From JACKHO01 sp041398745 (lineage in GTDB: Bacteria > Planctomycetota > Planctomycetia > Planctomycetales > Planctomycetaceae), in contig JAWKUB010000011.1 in NCBI GenBank assembly GCA_041398745.1, positions 62,001-126,000 on the forward strand: DNA of 64,000 nucleotides, read 5' to 3'. Shown here in pieces: positions 46,204 through 55,280 of this stretch (positions are counted from its first letter, which is position 1; each line of letters begins with the position of its first letter). A model generated the notes under the pieces. That model made no database searches. It saw only the letters and a list, made by a program, of their open reading frames with translations, and was not told where the DNA came from. A program made the position numbers and the translations under genes.

Positions 46204-47376
46204 CTATTGGGCGAGTGACTTCGCACCCTGTGGGGAACCGGAAATTGGCACTCCGCTGGGAAGAGGCCTGGAGGCGACCCAGAAGCCGGAGTCGTGGGCG
46301 AGTTTCTTTAGCTCACGGTGGATTTCGAAGCTGTCGGGATAAACCCAGAATGTAACCGTGCTGCTCGGACCAGCCGTCTGCAGGGCGCGACGGAATTCGG
46401 AACCAAGCTGCAGGGCTTCACTCGCCGTTTCGGCCCGAAGATGGCTTTCCGGATGAATTATCCAGCCGGTGACCGTCATGCGAATGGTGCCGGGGCCGAG
46501 TCGCATTTCGTCGGCCAACGAGAGCGAGTCGCGCTGCAGAATGTAGCTCATGGAAAAACCATCACGTGGACCAATCCGACCTTGGAACGAAGACTGGGTT
46601 AACATGATTTTCTTGCGTCGTTCGATATCCGCCTGCAGCATTTCTGAGAGTTCCGTGACGGGAACATGGGCGACTCGATTTTCGGACAATCGAAAGTGCA
46701 ATTCCTTGCCTGTCACAATTCGGCCCACTGGTGTGAGGTAGTGCTCCACTTCCACGACCGGTGGTGGTTCCTCAACCAATCGGCCAATTTGCTGCTGCAT
46801 TCTCGCGAGCGATGCACTCACTGCCTCAGCGGACTGATTGGTCATGTCCAGTTGCTTTCGTTCCCTTACCAACTCGCTTTGCTGACTCGTAGCTGCCTGT
46901 GCGAGTTGTTTCTTCTCCAATTGAATTTGAGATTGCTCCTCACGCAATTTGGCAAGCTGACTTCGAGTTAACTCATTCTCTTTCTCGATACGTGCCAGCT
47001 CACGTTGCAGGCGTTCGTATTCCGCTGTCAAATTTGCGGCAACAGTGGGAGCCGAAATTGGCGGAAAGACCGGAATGGGCTCTTCCGGAACTTCAGCTGG
47101 AATAACAGGAGGCGGCACCGAGGGTGTTGGCAATGAACGAACAACAGCGGGAGCGGGCAGAGGCGGTGCTTCCACAATAATGGGTGCGTCAGGCTCCTCT
47201 GGTGCCATGTCCAGTTCTTGAATTCGTTCGGCCTCAGTGACGGGCAATTCGACCGGAGCGCGGCTGACGCGGAGACTCGTCAAGACGATAAGAATAATTA
47301 GAATTCCGACGAGGTTCGCGACCACGTCAAGAAACGAGTCTGAACTGAATCCAATGGTGTCATTCCGACGCGCCAT
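46204..47376 (-). CDS. ExbD/TolR-like stator subunit with Asp17 in the membrane helix
   Basis: A 390-aa protein with one N-terminal transmembrane helix, F-L-D-V-V-A-N-L-V-G-I-L-I-I-L-I-V-L, in which D17 corresponds to the proton-carrying Asp of ExbD/TolR. A Pro-rich linker (about 60-105) and a coiled coil (about 110-200) follow. The C-terminal domain includes T-V-T-F-W-V-Y-P-D-S-F and G-F-W-V-A-S-R-P-L-P, and is similar to the end of the upstream gene's product. It is the third gene after the ExbB-like channel and starts six bases after the second gene's stop. It is probably half of a heterodimeric proton-driven stator rod with unknown load. Confidence 0.75.
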   Translation of the reverse strand: MARRNDTIGFSSDSFLDVVANLVGILIILIVLTSLRVSRAPVELPVTEAERIQELDMAPEEPDAPIIVEAPPLPAPAVVRSLPTPSVPPPVIPAEVPEEPIPVFPPISAPTVAANLTAEYERLQRELARIEKENELTRSQLAKLREEQSQIQLEKKQLAQAATSQQSELVRERKQLDMTNQSAEAVSASLARMQQQIGRLVEEPPPVVEVEHYLTPVGRIVTGKELHFRLSENRVAHVPVTELSEMLQADIERRKKIMLTQSSFQGRIGPRDGFSMSYILQRDSLSLADEMRLGPGTIRMTVTGWIIHPESHLRAETASEALQLGSEFRRALQTAGPSSTVTFWVYPDSFEIHRELKKLAHDSGFWVASRPLPSGVPISGSPQGAKSLAQ

Positions 47377-47382
47377 CGCTTA

Positions 47383-49383
47383 TTACTCCAGCACGTGTTC
47401 GGTGGAAGATTTCAGACCCCAGGAATGAACGACTTCGGCGACGCGGCCAAGTTGCGCGTTCCCTCCAGGATGGACGACAAACGTCACTTGCGGACGCCAG
47501 ACAAATCCCGATGGCGCTGGTCCCCATGAACGAACCTCGATTTCCACGAGAGAGGCAATTTGCCGCTGAAGGTCGAGTGGATCGCGGACGTTCGCCAGCG
47601 AAACCGTTTGCTGTGCGACACCCGGCCCCGCGGCAATGCGGTCATGCCAAATTTCAATGGCCACTTCCCGTTCGACGCCAATTGCTCCCGAGCGTGCCGT
47701 CGGGAACCGTGGCCGCGGCTCGCCATTTTGTTGTCCTCCTCCGGCCGAGCTTTGACCGAAATCGGGAAAAGCTGAGAGGGCTTCGGGAGTGCCCATCCCT
47801 GCCGTAGGCGAGCCCGTTGTGGCCGAACCGGGTTGTGAAGAGCCCGACGGTGATGTCGCTCCATTTCGGGCAATAGCAGTACTGGATTCGTCGCCGAATC
47901 CTCCAACACCATCGCCTGGGCGAAATGGTTGATCGACGGCTGGGGGGACAATACTCCCTGCACGACTCTGCTGCTGGGCGAAGGGATTGGGACGCTGTGA
48001 ACCGGCGAAAGAATTCTCTTCCCCGTACGCATTCCGTTGAGTCTCAGCGGTGCCAGTGTTGGATTTTGACTTTGGTGAATACAGTCGGCGGCCGTTTCCA
48101 AAATCATCGGGCGTGGGAGAATTCCTACGGTGTGGGCTAACCCATTCCGGATTGGAAATTGCGTAGGGATCCTGCACGCCACGCATGCGGTCGACTTCAG
48201 CCATGCGGAATGCACCGCGCTCATCAGCAAAGGTCAACGTCTCGGAATAGCGGCGATCGCGGCCACCCGGAATGAACTGTGCTGCCGCTTCCTGCTTTCG
48301 CAATGATTCTTCAACCGCGCGGCGACAGGCCTCAGCAGCTTGAGGATTGGTCTCCGGCCAGGCCATTTCATCCTCATCCAGAACCAGTTCGTATCCCGCC
48401 TCTGCTTCAGTACCCTCCAGCAGTTTGCGGGCGACGTAAAACCCAGTCGTTCCGCCGGGACGAATGACGAGCAGCACATACGGCTTTTCAGAGTTTCCAT
48501 TGCCCGCAGATTGAGTACGCTTCTGGAATTCAACCAGTGCTTCCACGCCTGCCCGTAGTGGATTGTCATCTGGCAGGAACCCATTGCAGTCGGCAGCGGA
48601 AATGGAGACTCCTTCCGATGGAAAATGGAAAGAGTCGGCCCGGCATTCAATGAGAATGGGCTGACGGTTGGTCCCGGCCTGAGGGTCGTGCGCGACGAGT
48701 GCAATGCGCGGTTGACGGTTCTTCTGGTCTTCGACGAGCTGTTGCTGATTCTTCCCGAGCTGAGCAAGTTGCTGCTCTTGTTCGGACTTCTTCTGTTGTA
48801 AGGCAGCGTTCTGTGCGGCGAGTTCTTTCAGACTCTGCTCCATTTGCCGGTTCGAATTCTGCAGCTGACGCACATCTGCCATGAGGGAATTCGTCTCGTT
48901 TTGAGCTGCCAACCAATTGTGCTGGTCGGCTGTCAGCTGTTTGGCACGCTCTGAATACTCAGCATGTAGCCCCGCGAGTCGGGCGCGCATTTGCTCGTTG
49001 AGTTTTTGTTCCTGAAAGTTGCGCTGAGCGAGTCGTGCTTCGTACTCCTGACGTGCCAACTCAGCAGCAGTTGGTCCGGGTGGTTCCTCAGTGACTTCTG
49101 GAAGCACCGGCTCGTCGACTTCGCGACGTGGCAACACGGGCATTTGTGGCACGGGCGGAACGTGCAGCGTCGGCACGACCGCAACAGGTGTCAGCTTCGG
49201 CGGCTCGGGTGTTTCAGTCTCGATGGTGGCCTGCAGCGTCTCTTGCTGCTTCTGAGCAATTGCCTGGGTGCGAATGCGTCTTGTAGTGACCAGCAATATG
49301 AGAATGAGTGCTCCCATCGTGCACATGAGTACGGCAAGAAAGGGGAACATGGTGAAGGTCGGCTGTGAGCGGGGACGCTTCAA
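47383..49383 (-). CDS. ExbD-like paralogue lacking the membrane Asp, coiled coil
   Basis: A 666-aa protein whose single N-terminal helix, F-L-A-V-L-M-C-T-M-G-A-L-I-L-I-L-L-V, aligns without gaps with its neighbour but has Ala at position 17 instead of Asp. Then come a Pro-rich linker, a long Gln/Glu-rich coiled coil (about 105-230; E-Q-Q-L-A-Q-L-G-K-N-Q-Q-Q-L) and a first globular domain (L-L-V-I-R-P-G-G-T-T-G-F-Y-V-A). A Gly/Ser/Asn-rich linker leads to a final domain containing V-T-F-V-V-H-P-G-G. It lies 59 bp after the channel gene. It probably pairs with the Asp-bearing paralogue. Confidence 0.7.
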   Translation of the reverse strand: MKRPRSQPTFTMFPFLAVLMCTMGALILILLVTTRRIRTQAIAQKQQETLQATIETETPEPPKLTPVAVVPTLHVPPVPQMPVLPRREVDEPVLPEVTEEPPGPTAAELARQEYEARLAQRNFQEQKLNEQMRARLAGLHAEYSERAKQLTADQHNWLAAQNETNSLMADVRQLQNSNRQMEQSLKELAAQNAALQQKKSEQEQQLAQLGKNQQQLVEDQKNRQPRIALVAHDPQAGTNRQPILIECRADSFHFPSEGVSISAADCNGFLPDDNPLRAGVEALVEFQKRTQSAGNGNSEKPYVLLVIRPGGTTGFYVARKLLEGTEAEAGYELVLDEDEMAWPETNPQAAEACRRAVEESLRKQEAAAQFIPGGRDRRYSETLTFADERGAFRMAEVDRMRGVQDPYAISNPEWVSPHRRNSPTPDDFGNGRRLYSPKSKSNTGTAETQRNAYGEENSFAGSQRPNPFAQQQSRAGSIVPPAVDQPFRPGDGVGGFGDESSTAIARNGATSPSGSSQPGSATTGSPTAGMGTPEALSAFPDFGQSSAGGGQQNGEPRPRFPTARSGAIGVEREVAIEIWHDRIAAGPGVAQQTVSLANVRDPLDLQRQIASLVEIEVRSWGPAPSGFVWRPQVTFVVHPGGNAQLGRVAEVVHSWGLKSSTEHVLE

Positions 49384-49442
49384 GTGACTGAGTACGCTGA
49401 GTCAAGAACCTGGGATTGTGTAGGGATGGAAAACTGCAAGAC

Positions 49443-50936
49443 CTAAGCCGCTCGCGAGCGGGCTGTCAGCAGGTGGACGGCGGCCGTGAGGTTGTGCAGT
49501 GTTTCGTCGAATGTTTCGGCAGCGCGCACGACCTTGAGATTCTCCGCCAGACTGCTTTGCAGTCGCACGAGGTCCGCTTCGTTGCCTCGCAAATCGGCCA
49601 GGGCCGCAGTTTGTTGCTGGAGCAGCATGGCATGATGCGCCGCGGCGTCGGACAGTTTGTCAAAGCTTGTCTGCCAGCGGTTAAGTGAATCGACGAATAC
49701 GGAAAGACGCTGCGACAGTTGATCGACACTTTGGGAGGTTTGCGACTGATGTTGCTGCATGGTTTGTTCGAAGCCACGGCAGACAGCATCTGACAGTTGT
49801 TGGAAACGTTGTTCCAACAATTCGTTTTGTTGTTCTTGAAAGTTCTCTCGATGGAGGAGATCACCCAAAAGTGACTCGGTGACCTGCGTGTAAGCCGCGA
49901 CGAATTCGTCCCGAAATTCCTTCAGGAGTTGTGCATGTTGTGCCGCACTCGCTTCGTGCGATGAGCCCAATGCCGTCGACATGGCCTGCTGCTGAGTGTC
50001 GACCAGTTGTGACCAGCGGTCGCGGAAGTCGTTGAGCGTTTGGCTCCACAGCTCAGATTGGCCTGCCACGAATTCATCACTCTGGGCGAGAAGTTGTTCG
50101 GCCACTTTCTCGTGTGCTTCCACAACCGGATTCGTCGTCGGAGCGTCGGGGAAGCAGCGGTTGATTTCCAGCCGACAACGTTCATCAATTTCCGAGAGTA
50201 ACTGTTCTTCGTTGCGTTTCACAAAGAGCGACAGAAATCCGAGGATGAGTGAGGATGTCAGTGCAATCGCCGTTGTGTCGAACGCCAGGGCCAAATCGCG
50301 AGTGACGCTGTTGAGTGCCGTGTCGAGCTGATCGGGTGTGAGGTTCGCAATGGCGAGTGTGATGCCCATCACGGTTCCGAGGAACCCGATGATAGGAACT
50401 GCCCAGACGACAGTGTTCATTAGCGAATAACTTGCGAACATCCGGTCCGCTGCAGCTTCGCTCAAATAGGCCACGTGGTCCGACGTTCCTTCTGACGAGT
50501 TCGACTGCTGGAAATAGACCAGCAGGTGCCGCAGACGGTTGCCCCAGTAGGTATTGTAGTTGCGGTCCTCGAGAGCATGCACGCGCTCTTGCAGTTGCGA
50601 AAGTCGTTCAGGCAGCGGGGCGGTGGGATCGGAAATGCCAAAGTCGCGGACTCGGCGAAACACCGACCATTCCCATGACACGGTGAGTGACTTAATTGCC
50701 AGGATACTCAAGCCCACGAACGAGAGCGACATCAGCACGCGCTCGGTCCAGTGCATGCAGAAATAGCGGTATACCCAGGCAGGCCAGACGGGCCAGAACT
50801 CTATGGCTGCATAGAATCCCGCCGCGAGTGCGAGTCCCCACAGCCAGGGAGAGAGTGCAATCTGAAGGAAGAGTGACGCCGGTCGGTTACCCGGTTCGAC
50901 GTGCGAATGAGAAGCAGAGACGGTGCTGGTCGACAT
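49443..50936 (-). CDS. MotA/TolQ/ExbB-family proton channel with coiled-coil tail
   Basis: A 497-aa inner-membrane protein; the start at 50936 is preferred over a longer frame from 50978. Hydrophobic segments are near 30-45, 65-85 and, in the family core, V-P-I-I-G-F-L-G-T-V-M-G-I-T-L-A and A-F-D-T-T-A-I-A-L-T-S-S-L-I-L-G-F. These carry the G-x-x-G-T-V-x-G and T-T-A signatures of ExbB/TolQ. The last 230 residues are a helical, coiled-coil tail (Q-E-Q-Q-N-E-L-L-E-Q-R-F-Q-Q-L), much longer than in ExbB. It is the first gene of a three-gene operon with two ExbD-like subunits. It would convert proton flow into movement; the partner it drives is not identified. Confidence 0.8.
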   Translation of the reverse strand: MSTSTVSASHSHVEPGNRPASLFLQIALSPWLWGLALAAGFYAAIEFWPVWPAWVYRYFCMHWTERVLMSLSFVGLSILAIKSLTVSWEWSVFRRVRDFGISDPTAPLPERLSQLQERVHALEDRNYNTYWGNRLRHLLVYFQQSNSSEGTSDHVAYLSEAAADRMFASYSLMNTVVWAVPIIGFLGTVMGITLAIANLTPDQLDTALNSVTRDLALAFDTTAIALTSSLILGFLSLFVKRNEEQLLSEIDERCRLEINRCFPDAPTTNPVVEAHEKVAEQLLAQSDEFVAGQSELWSQTLNDFRDRWSQLVDTQQQAMSTALGSSHEASAAQHAQLLKEFRDEFVAAYTQVTESLLGDLLHRENFQEQQNELLEQRFQQLSDAVCRGFEQTMQQHQSQTSQSVDQLSQRLSVFVDSLNRWQTSFDKLSDAAAHHAMLLQQQTAALADLRGNEADLVRLQSSLAENLKVVRAAETFDETLHNLTAAVHLLTARSRAA

Positions 50937-51128
50937 ACCACATCCTGCGATGAGAGATAAAGGCAAGGAGCAGGTCATGCACTGGGCAGACCTTCCCGTG
51001 CCTTATTCATCGTCACAGGCGGAGGGAGATCGTGAAAAAAATGTGGCGACCCGGAAAAAAGACTCAAGAATCCAAGTCACAGTCGTTCAGCAACCGGCGG
51101 ATGTCGCGGGAGGCTCAGAAAATGACGT

Positions 51129-53090
51129 CTAATCTTTCAGTTGCCATTGCTCATTGAAGAAGTTGGCGTCCACCACTTTTCCCGGCCACCGCGAATTGAT
51201 GGGCGTCCGAACGTCAATGACGGTCCAGTCGGGCAACTTGGGAGTTTGTCGGGCGTTGTTCAGATAGTCGTACTCCCGATAAGTAAATCCGCTATTGAGC
51301 ACCACATACCGCTCGGGATTTAACGGGTTCGGGTAGATGAGAACCGGCACGTGCGAATCTGCGGGGTAAGTCTTGTCACCAATTGTGACTGCTTCTTTGG
51401 TCCACTTGATGGGGAGCTTGGGAAGTACCCGCTGAATGATCGCGTTGGAACTGGGATCGCCAAACAGGACGAGGTTGCAGTTGGTAATGTCCTGCTCCGT
51501 GATTTCAGAGGCGGCCTTTTGGCGTGCATCGCCCCGCATGTGCTGACGCCAGTGCGTTGCTGCATGCTGCAGTTCACTATCCGCCCAAGCCCCTGTCTTT
51601 TCATGGAAGGCCTTTCCTTCGGGTGAAACCAACAAGAACGGCTTCATGAATGCATCGTCAATTGGCCCCTGAAGTTCATGCCGCTTGTGTAGTCCACTCA
51701 TTGCTGATGGTTCACCCGCCAACCATTTGCCTTGCTGTTGATGCAGTCGGAGCGTCAAGTTGCCGGTGCCGTTCACGGCCACGGCCTGACCATTGACCGT
51801 CACTGGGGTATTCTGCTTGTCACGCTGAATTTCGACCGTGACGTCTGACGTTCCGTTAATTGAAACGGCACATTGATCGATTGTGACTTTGGCAAACTTC
51901 CAGTGCTCGTCGAGGTTGTGAAACACAATGCGGCCAAAGTCGTTGTACTTGAGGGTGCAAGTCAGAGCCGTGAAAGGTTCCGGGTTGGTGCGCCCGGCCT
52001 GTTCGATTTCAGCCAGCAGTCGGGTGATTTCCACCGCAGAGTCGGGATGGATTTGGTGTGCCGTTTGCGGTCCGATGATGTGCGTGAGTTTCATCCCCGC
52101 CTGTTCGCACGCCGCTTCCATGACATCAGCGGCCTGCTTTTGTCGGTCAATTTCTCCGCTGTAGGCCACCGTGGGAATGAGCTTCAAATTCTCGACCCAC
52201 GGCGGGCAGTCGTACATTTGCCACAGCGTTTCTTCATAGCTGGGAGGATTCAGTGTTTCCCCCTGGAACGATTTCAGAAACTCAGGCGTCTCACTGAATC
52301 CCGCACCGGGATTGGAGGCGAAGAACTGGCGGGGATAGTGGACCGTAAAGTGCCACGCTCCGGCTCCTCCCATCGAGAACCCACGCACCGCGATGCGATT
52401 GTCGTCGATGTTGTAATTGGCTTTCGCATGTTCGAGGGCTTCCCAAACATCGACTTCACCCGCGAATTTGAAGGCATTCGAATAACGACCGTAAGGATGC
52501 AGCACAATCGTTCCGGGTGGCTGAATGTTTCCGGCACTGTGCATCCGCTGGACGATAAACTGCGTTTCCAGACTACGCTCGCCACGACCGTGGAACCAGA
52601 GGTCGCAACGAGTCGGCTTCTCTTTGGAATAGTCTTCCGGAATAACCAGTCCATAAGGTTGAACGGTGCCATCGAGTTTCGACCGATATCCCCGGACCAC
52701 TAAACCAGTTTGCGTAGTCCAGGGAGTTTCACCCTTCATCAGCGATTCAGCACGTGAAAGTCCTTCCAACAGCACTTCGTGGGTACCTTTGATTTCACGC
52801 TCGTTGTAGAGCTCATTGAAATCGAGTGCCTGCTGTACGGCTCTGTGGAAGATTTCCACGTCGGTGAGCAGTTGTGGAGTGCGGGCGTCGCGTCGTAATT
52901 TCAATCGGTTGATGAGGCCCGTCAGGCGTTCCAGTCCCGTTTCCAGTTTCTCCCGGTCGGCTGCCGGGATTTCAATTCCTGGCGGAGGAATTTGACGGAC
53001 CGAGTCGATGTTATTGTCAGCCGGACCATCAGCCAGGCAGGGCAGGGCGGCAAACAAAAGGAGAACGAAAGCCTGAAAGCGGGAACGCAT
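51129..53090 (-). CDS. secreted alpha/beta-hydrolase (prolyl oligopeptidase-like)
   Basis: A 653-aa exported hydrolase. The start at 53090 gives a signal peptide (F-Q-A-F-V-L-L-L-F-A-A-L-P-C-L-A). A helical region to about 130 precedes the alpha/beta-hydrolase core, with Y-G-L-V-I-P-E-D-Y, the nucleophile elbow G-F-S-M-G-G-A-G, an Asp in Y-S-G-E-I-D, and a His in G-P-Q-T-A-H-Q-I-H-P. The C-terminal part resembles an esterase-associated domain with L-V-L-F-G-D-P-S-S-N. It is probably a carbohydrate esterase or peptidase; the substrate is unknown. It lies downstream of the sialate-esterase-like gene, with palindrome R1 copy c between them. Confidence 0.8.
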   Translation of the reverse strand: MRSRFQAFVLLLFAALPCLADGPADNNIDSVRQIPPPGIEIPAADREKLETGLERLTGLINRLKLRRDARTPQLLTDVEIFHRAVQQALDFNELYNEREIKGTHEVLLEGLSRAESLMKGETPWTTQTGLVVRGYRSKLDGTVQPYGLVIPEDYSKEKPTRCDLWFHGRGERSLETQFIVQRMHSAGNIQPPGTIVLHPYGRYSNAFKFAGEVDVWEALEHAKANYNIDDNRIAVRGFSMGGAGAWHFTVHYPRQFFASNPGAGFSETPEFLKSFQGETLNPPSYEETLWQMYDCPPWVENLKLIPTVAYSGEIDRQKQAADVMEAACEQAGMKLTHIIGPQTAHQIHPDSAVEITRLLAEIEQAGRTNPEPFTALTCTLKYNDFGRIVFHNLDEHWKFAKVTIDQCAVSINGTSDVTVEIQRDKQNTPVTVNGQAVAVNGTGNLTLRLHQQQGKWLAGEPSAMSGLHKRHELQGPIDDAFMKPFLLVSPEGKAFHEKTGAWADSELQHAATHWRQHMRGDARQKAASEITEQDITNCNLVLFGDPSSNAIIQRVLPKLPIKWTKEAVTIGDKTYPADSHVPVLIYPNPLNPERYVVLNSGFTYREYDYLNNARQTPKLPDWTVIDVRTPINSRWPGKVVDANFFNEQWQLKD

Positions 53091-53145
53091 GAGCGGTAAC
53101 CTTACGGATGATTCTAAAGACAGTTTCAAAACCTCTCAGGTCATA

Positions 53146-53170
53146 CACAGACAGGAAAGTCTGTGCCACC
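53146..53170 (-). repeat. R1 palindromic repeat, copy c
   Basis: On the minus strand it matches 24 of 25 bases of copies a and b, with a 7-bp stem. It lies between the sialate-esterase-like stop (53204) and the hydrolase start (53090), where it would form a hairpin in any shared transcript. Confidence 0.8.
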
Positions 53171-53203
53171 GGGTTTCGTGCAATGGAGAATTCAGTGGCC
53201 GTG

Positions 53204-54577
53204 CTATTTCGCAGCGACGCCGCGCCAGCCTTCAGTCTGGAATGGCGAGGCAGGCAGGCCAGCCGAGTTGGTGAGGTTTGGCTGAGCGACTTTGTGCCAG
53301 CCGAATCGGACGTTCTTTGGTGCGTCAACTCCCTCGGCGGAGACGATGACGGAATCGCCATCAATTGTGGCCTCGGCGGCGACATACTCGCCTGACTCAC
53401 CGGCAATTTGGAACTCGGACAGTGGTTTGCCGTCAGAACTCTTCAGGCCTTCGCCAGCATGGGCGAACCGGATGCGAATTTTGTTGCCATCGACTTTCAT
53501 AGAATCGTAGAGTGGTCCTGAAAAGATGACCCCTTCGCGACCATACGTCTTGGCGAGAGCCCACAGGCTGAGTCGGTAGCCGACGTCACGTTTGTTACGG
53601 GGGTGAATGTCGGACAAGTTGTCGACGAGGTCTGTTGTGACAATCATGCCGGTCCGTGGAATGGACATGCTGGCGACCTGAGCCTCCCATAAAGCGGGGA
53701 GTTCGCCTGGCTCATAGCGTCCCGACCAGGGAGCGATTTGGACGTAATAGAAATCGAGGTCGGGATTCTGGAACGAGTCGCGCCAGCCGAGAATGAGATC
53801 TTCCATTTTCTGACGGTACGCGAAGCCGTTCTTCTGCATGGCGTTGGTTTCACCCTGATACCAAATGGCACCACGTACGCCGAAGTTCGTGATAGGGGCA
53901 ATCATGCCGTTGTACATTCCGCCGGACTTACCGTCTTTAATCGTCCATGGTTCAATTGGCGAACCGCCCCAAGAACTATTGATGAGTCCAACAGGGACGT
54001 TGAGTTCTTTCTGCAGTTCACGACCGAAGTGGTAGAGCACGGCAGAAAACGTCGGGACGGTTTCCGGCGTGCAGGCTGTCCAGTGTGCGTTGATGTCACT
54101 GGCAGGGCCCTTTTCCTGGACTTTCGGCACGTGGTACAGGCGAATGTTTGGGTTACCCGCCGCCGCAATGTCATCGGGGGCACCATGTGTATTTGTGAGT
54201 TGCCATTCCATATTGGACTGACCGGAGCCAATCCAGACTTCGCCGACAAGTACATCTGTCAGCACAATTTCATTGGTGCCGCGTACTCGAATTTCGCGAG
54301 CCTTGCCATCTGCTTTTTGAGCGGGCAATTCGACGAGCCAGGCACCTGAGTCATTGGCGGTTGCTGACTTGGTTGCGTCTCCAAGAGTCACCGTTACTTT
54401 TTCACCAGCGTCGGCCGTTCCCCAAACGCGAACCGGTTGATCACGCTGAATGACCATTCCACTTTCCAGAATGGTCGGCAGTTTGACTGCCGCATGGACC
54501 GGAGTGACGAACAAACAGGCGGCGAGCAGGGCTGCTGCAGAAAGTGCAGCACGTGCGGGAAGGAGTGGACTTTTCAT
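53204..54577 (-). CDS. sialate O-acetylesterase-like SGNH esterase
   Basis: A 457-aa secreted esterase of the SASA family, removing acetyl groups from glycans. The signal peptide runs to V-H-A-A. A beta domain follows (G-M-V-I-Q-R-D-Q-P-V-R-V-W-G). The catalytic Ser is S121 in G-S-G-Q-S-N-M-E-W, with G-L-I-N-S-S-W-G-G-S and I-W-Y-Q-G-E-T-N-A. The Asp/His pair is in L-S-D-I-H-P-R-N-K. A C-terminal beta domain completes it. Whether the substrate is sialic acid or an acetylated polysaccharide cannot be told. It is likely co-transcribed with the hydrolase gene downstream. Confidence 0.9.
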   Translation of the reverse strand: MKSPLLPARAALSAAALLAACLFVTPVHAAVKLPTILESGMVIQRDQPVRVWGTADAGEKVTVTLGDATKSATANDSGAWLVELPAQKADGKAREIRVRGTNEIVLTDVLVGEVWIGSGQSNMEWQLTNTHGAPDDIAAAGNPNIRLYHVPKVQEKGPASDINAHWTACTPETVPTFSAVLYHFGRELQKELNVPVGLINSSWGGSPIEPWTIKDGKSGGMYNGMIAPITNFGVRGAIWYQGETNAMQKNGFAYRQKMEDLILGWRDSFQNPDLDFYYVQIAPWSGRYEPGELPALWEAQVASMSIPRTGMIVTTDLVDNLSDIHPRNKRDVGYRLSLWALAKTYGREGVIFSGPLYDSMKVDGNKIRIRFAHAGEGLKSSDGKPLSEFQIAGESGEYVAAEATIDGDSVIVSAEGVDAPKNVRFGWHKVAQPNLTNSAGLPASPFQTEGWRGVAAK

Positions 54578-54765
54578 CAGGTGAGCTATCCCGGAAACGA
54601 GGAAGGTGAATCAACGACTGCTGATGTGAATCGACGGCGCTCTCTGTGTCAACTGACCAGTGCGAATTGGTGGGGTGTTAGGAACGTTGAGTGTGGCTGC
54701 GCCACGGTTGAGATGTCGAGGCGATGGTCAACTTGAATCATGCGAGCGGTACTTGCCGACCGCAT

Positions 54766-54815
54766 CAAAAAACAAAGCGATGTCTTCAGGACATTACGCC
54801 TGAGGGCATCGCTTT
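54766..54815 (-). terminator. intrinsic terminator of the CBS-domain gene
   Basis: On the minus strand AAAGCGATG and CATCGCTTT (54774-54815) enclose a second short stem (CCTCAGG/CCTGA), followed by GTTTTTTG. It lies 34 bp past the CBS gene stop. Confidence 0.85.
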
Positions 54816-54848
54816 GGCAAATCGTCGCGACTGCGAGGTCGTGTCGGA

Positions 54849-55280
54849 TTAATACTGATCGAGCAGGTACTTCAGCAAATCGCCGGAGGTCACCATGCCG
54901 ACGAGTTCACCCTCATCAACGATGGGCAGCGAATGGAACTTTCCGCCCGCCAGGATTTCTGCGGCATCGCGAATGGTGCGGTCGCTGGACAATGTGGTGA
55001 CATCTTTCGTCATTACGGCTTCGACCGACGTCGTATGATCCAGCACTTCATAAACAGGCTGATTCGCATTCACTCCCACGGCATTCGGAAAACTTACTCG
55101 CATCAAATCGAGGTAGCTGAGAACACCAATAAACTTGGTGCCGCTGACGACGGGCAAATGATGGAACGATGATTCACTGAAAATCTTACCCACGGTTGAG
55201 AGTGGTGTGGTGACGTTAATTGTCTGCAACGTCGTCGTCATGATGTGACGAATAGACTCATTGTGTTTGAGCCGTGACAT
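54849..55280 (-). CDS. tandem CBS-domain protein
   Basis: A 143-aa protein made of two CBS domains (a Bateman module) that binds adenosyl ligands. The start at 55280 follows AGGAG at good spacing; a frame from 55379 has no such site. Domain 1 includes T-T-T-L-Q-T-I-N-V and F-H-H-L-P-V-V-S-G-T-K-F-I-G-V-L-S-Y-L-D-L. Domain 2 includes V-M-T-K-D-V-T-T-L and F-H-S-L-P-I-V-D-E-G-E-L-V-G-M-V-T-S-G-D-L-L-K. There is no effector domain, so it probably regulates another protein in trans. A strong terminator follows. Confidence 0.9.
   Translation of the reverse strand: MSRLKHNESIRHIMTTTLQTINVTTPLSTVGKIFSESSFHHLPVVSGTKFIGVLSYLDLMRVSFPNAVGVNANQPVYEVLDHTTSVEAVMTKDVTTLSSDRTIRDAAEILAGGKFHSLPIVDEGELVGMVTSGDLLKYLLDQY

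Noticed and set aside
46204..50936. A Zorya-type (ZorA/ZorB) phage-defence system
   Set aside because: The channel has a long tail as in ZorA, but neither partner shows a peptidoglycan-binding OmpA-like domain and no ZorC, ZorD or ZorE gene is present.
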